DNA from: Bacteroidia bacterium
GTDB taxonomy: Bacteria; Bacteroidota; Bacteroidia; Bacteroidales; Azobacteroidaceae
Length of the DNA stretch: 7,498 nucleotides
Assembly: GCA_025996755.1 (NCBI GenBank)
Contig: BNTR01000131.1
Location: 1 to 7,498, forward strand
Direction: 5' to 3'
Numbering within the stretch: the stretch's first letter is position 1; every line of letters begins with the position of its first letter. The notes beneath the pieces are model-generated. The model made no database searches and was not told the DNA's origin. It worked only from the letters and a program-made list of their open reading frames with translations. Below are positions 5,746 through 7,498 of the stretch, in pieces. Made by a program: the position numbers and the translations under genes.

Positions 5746-6093
5746 TTATTCTTTCAATAGCTTGCCTTGTTCGTTTACGACTAAGTTTATGTTTTGTTTA
5801 TATCCTTTTATATATAAATCAGCTTGCAACGACATCCCTGAAGCTGTTACTGCAGAAAACAGGTAGCGACCCTGCTCAACCGTGATTTTTTCTGTACCGG
5901 CATCTATCAGCAACGTATCCGTGAGAGTCACATCTCCTATTTTTACGTGATACAATGGTTCAAAATAAGTGTTTTTAACGCTTATTAAATAATTGCTGTA
6001 ATAGTCTGTGCAGCTAATTTCCAAAACCAAACTTGTTAAAATAATTGCAGTACCGAGTATCTTGGTACCAAGCGAAATTTTTGTAAAAATCAT
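5746..6093 (-). CDS. Small predicted lipoprotein of unknown family
   Basis: The 115-residue product starts with a basic and hydrophobic leader (MIFTKISLGTKILGTAIILT) and reaches SLVLEISC at Cys28, a plausible though loose lipobox because Glu sits at -3. The rest (29-115) alternates short hydrophobic and polar stretches (YHVKIGDVTLTDTLLI, RYLFSAVTA, ADLYIKGYKQNINLVV), suggesting a small all-beta domain. I do not recognise a family. The gene begins inside the end of the C11 peptidase gene, overlapping it by 80 bases in another frame. The ATG at 6093 is kept because any later start would lose the export signal and no other Met precedes the lipobox. The overlap points to translational coupling with the peptidase, and a partner, inhibitor or substrate role is possible but only inferred. 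The residues after Cys28 (TDYYSNY) lack the acidic run of surface-export signals, so it may face the periplasm. Confidence 0.72.
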   Translation of the reverse strand: MIFTKISLGTKILGTAIILTSLVLEISCTDYYSNYLISVKNTYFEPLYHVKIGDVTLTDTLLIDAGTEKITVEQGRYLFSAVTASGMSLQADLYIKGYKQNINLVVNEQGKLLKE

Positions 6094-7219
6094 GATATAA
6101 AATGTTAGATGTGTCAGGAATAAAAATACTTATGCCCGAAAATTTGTTGAGTTGCAGATTATCCAAAAAGAAATCTGTAGAAGATTTATAAACGACTGAG
6201 TGAGAAAGACTTGCATTAAATTCGTCATAATGTGTGGTGTTGGACGATGCTTGTGTTACAAAATCATCAATATCGAATAAAATGCCATTTTCATTCGTTG
6301 AAAATTGTTGCACCAAACTATTGCTTACCAGTTGGATATGAGTTGTATCAACCATTATTTGACTGAATTTAGTAGCCAAATTATTTAATTCCAAAGTTTT
6401 CACCACAGCTATTGATGCCGATCGCATAGCCCCCTCAAGTTCTGCATACGATTGAAGAAAAGTATTAGCCACTTTGGAATAGTCTATTGAGTGACTAAAT
6501 AGTTGCTTCACAATTTGCTGATATGGATAACCTGCTGATAGTATTTCTGTTGCAGAAGCTATAATATAGTCAGTCTGATTGCGAAGTTCATAAATAACTT
6601 CTATTGCTCCCATATAACAAGCATCAAAGGCAATAAAATCAAAATGACGAGGCATGGCGTTTTTCAAATCAAAGATATTCATTTCATCAACACCATCTCT
6701 GCCAAATGAACGAAGCCCGATATTATTTATGTTTGTTCCGGATGGAAACCACGCCGAACCATGCGACCACAACACTAAACCGTATGATTGCGCAGGATAA
6801 TCGACTATAATGTCGGACAACACACGAAACATAACATCCTTATCCGTTGAATTTTGCTCGGGATAAACTTTCACTATGGGACTAACAACATTGCTTGTTG
6901 TGTCGCTGCCTATTTTGTAAACAACCGGATGCGATGGACTTGCACCTTCGGCTCTGTCCACATATACAATTAAGTTGCCATTCAAATCATCTTGCCACCC
7001 TTGTTCCATTTCATTTATATCCTTCAATGCAAAATTGTCAAGATTATTATCGGCTACCATATAAACGATAACGGTGCGAATTGGCAATGATTCTTCTATT
7101 TCGTCCCTTTCGCAACTGCTAAGCGACAAAACAATAAAAACAAAAGCGAGGCAAAGTAAAAACCTTGCCTCACTTTCCCATTTAGTTGCTATTATTCTTG
7201 TTCCAATCATAATAGTCAT
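6014..7219 (-). CDS. Clostripain-family (C11) cysteine peptidase, lipoprotein
   Basis: This 401-residue protein has the two catalytic blocks of family C11: LVLWSHGSAW with His153 and FIAFDACYMGAIEV with Cys201. The spacing is close to that of characterised members such as PmC11 of Parabacteroides merdae. The opening strand TVIVYMVADNNLDNFALKDI (residues 49-68) and the closing GISIFIP (362-368) also fit the caspase-like clan CD fold. Family members cut after basic residues and are often self-activated by an internal cut; a cut site cannot be fixed here. A membrane stretch ends in LSLSSC, so Cys36 is the likely lipid anchor, and the acidic CERDEIEES that follows resembles a Bacteroidota surface-export signal. 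ATG at 7219 or 7210 is possible; both overlap the preceding gene, and no other start lies before the lipobox. The substrate is unknown. It overlaps both neighbours, which makes one operon likely. Confidence 0.9.
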   Translation of the reverse strand: MTIMIGTRIIATKWESEARFLLCLAFVFIVLSLSSCERDEIEESLPIRTVIVYMVADNNLDNFALKDINEMEQGWQDDLNGNLIVYVDRAEGASPSHPVVYKIGSDTTSNVVSPIVKVYPEQNSTDKDVMFRVLSDIIVDYPAQSYGLVLWSHGSAWFPSGTNINNIGLRSFGRDGVDEMNIFDLKNAMPRHFDFIAFDACYMGAIEVIYELRNQTDYIIASATEILSAGYPYQQIVKQLFSHSIDYSKVANTFLQSYAELEGAMRSASIAVVKTLELNNLATKFSQIMVDTTHIQLVSNSLVQQFSTNENGILFDIDDFVTQASSNTTHYDEFNASLSHSVVYKSSTDFFLDNLQLNKFSGISIFIPDTSNILYHDFYKNFAWYQDTRYCNYFNKFGFGN

Positions 7220-7498
7220 TCAAATTTACTGTTTTGTTTGTATCGCCGGGTGAAAATTCCAGATAGCAAGGATAGTTATTGTTTTTAAAATAAGATAATA
7301 TGCTATCGCTTGTTAAGCCATTACACGATGTGCAAGTATCGCAATCTTCGCGCAATTCTCCTTTAAGAATCGACATGATACTGTAACAAATAGAACTATC
7401 GTTTCGGACGACAAACAAGTCGTCATTAAGTAAAATGGCTTTTGTAGTAGAATCGTTCTCTGATACTACTTCCAAAAAAGCATTTGGCTGATGTTCAT
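7182..7498 (-). CDS. Unidentified cysteine-containing protein, C-terminal part (5' end outside window)
   Basis: The frame is open from the right edge of the window to TAA at 7184-7182, giving about 104 residues; no ATG occurs in frame, so the start is outside. The apparent first Met at 7475 would be a TTG and is not needed. The visible part is acidic and polar, with five cysteines: one in SSICYSIM, three in a CDTCTSCNG cluster, and one in NYPCYLEF. The CxxCxxC spacing could bind metal or form disulphides. I do not recognise a family. The gene overlaps the C11 peptidase by 38 bases, so it probably belongs to the same operon. No membrane segment is visible in this part. Confidence 0.7.
   Translation of the reverse strand, partial: EHQPNAFLEVVSENDSTTKAILLNDDLFVVRNDSSICYSIMSILKGELREDCDTCTSCNGLTSDSILSYFKNNNYPCYLEFSPGDTNKTVNLNDYYDWNKNNSN

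Noticed and set aside
5621..5866. 81-codon plus-strand ORF starting with GTG
   Set aside because: Its second half is antisense to the small lipoprotein gene, and it has no start signal; only its first part may be a remnant, noted separately.

Overview
The window looks like chromosomal DNA of a member of the Bacteroidota. The evidence is a type IX secretion (T9SS) type A sorting domain at the end of the large secreted protein, a TAnnTTTG/TTTG promoter of the Bacteroides kind, genes that start without clear Shine-Dalgarno sequences, and a clostripain-type (C11) lipoprotein peptidase of a kind common in this phylum. I cannot name genus or species.

Layout, left to right. (1) Positions 1-1380, plus strand: the 3' part of a YebC/TACO1-family gene and, 22 bases later, a ten-helix EamA/DMT-type transporter. 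They probably share a transcript. (2) Positions 1381-1646: an intergenic stretch with a long imperfect palindrome (1403-1515) that looks like a dispersed repeat, and a terminator hairpin (1593-1623) serving the convergent genes on both sides. (3) Positions 1647-4964, minus strand: one 1105-residue secreted protein with a signal peptide, eight tandem ~96-residue beta-rich repeats each with two cysteines, a TTPEV pentapeptide linker, two BIG2-like Ig domains and a T9SS sorting domain. It is a plausible cell-surface or adhesin-like protein, exported by Sec and then T9SS. (4) Positions 4965-5745: 780 bases with no convincing gene but much structure: a strong-looking minus-strand promoter (5486-5518), a perfect 11-bp palindrome just upstream of it (5531-5553), a 132-base rod-like inverted repeat (5277-5408), a second strong hairpin (5101-5132), a doubtful 29-codon ORF and a short stretch resembling broken coding sequence. 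If the promoter drives the large protein gene, that gene has a leader of roughly 515 bases containing the rod. (5) Positions 5746-7498, minus strand: three overlapping genes, a cysteine-containing protein cut by the window edge, a C11 cysteine-peptidase lipoprotein (His153/Cys201) and a small lipoprotein. Overlaps of 38 and 80 bases suggest one translationally coupled operon. This block is clearly more AT-rich than the left two thirds.

The parts most worth following up are the unexplained rod-like structure with its promoter, the recently expanded repeat array with its cysteine pairs, and the overlapping peptidase/small-lipoprotein cluster. No family name can be given for the small lipoprotein or the cysteine-containing protein from sequence alone.
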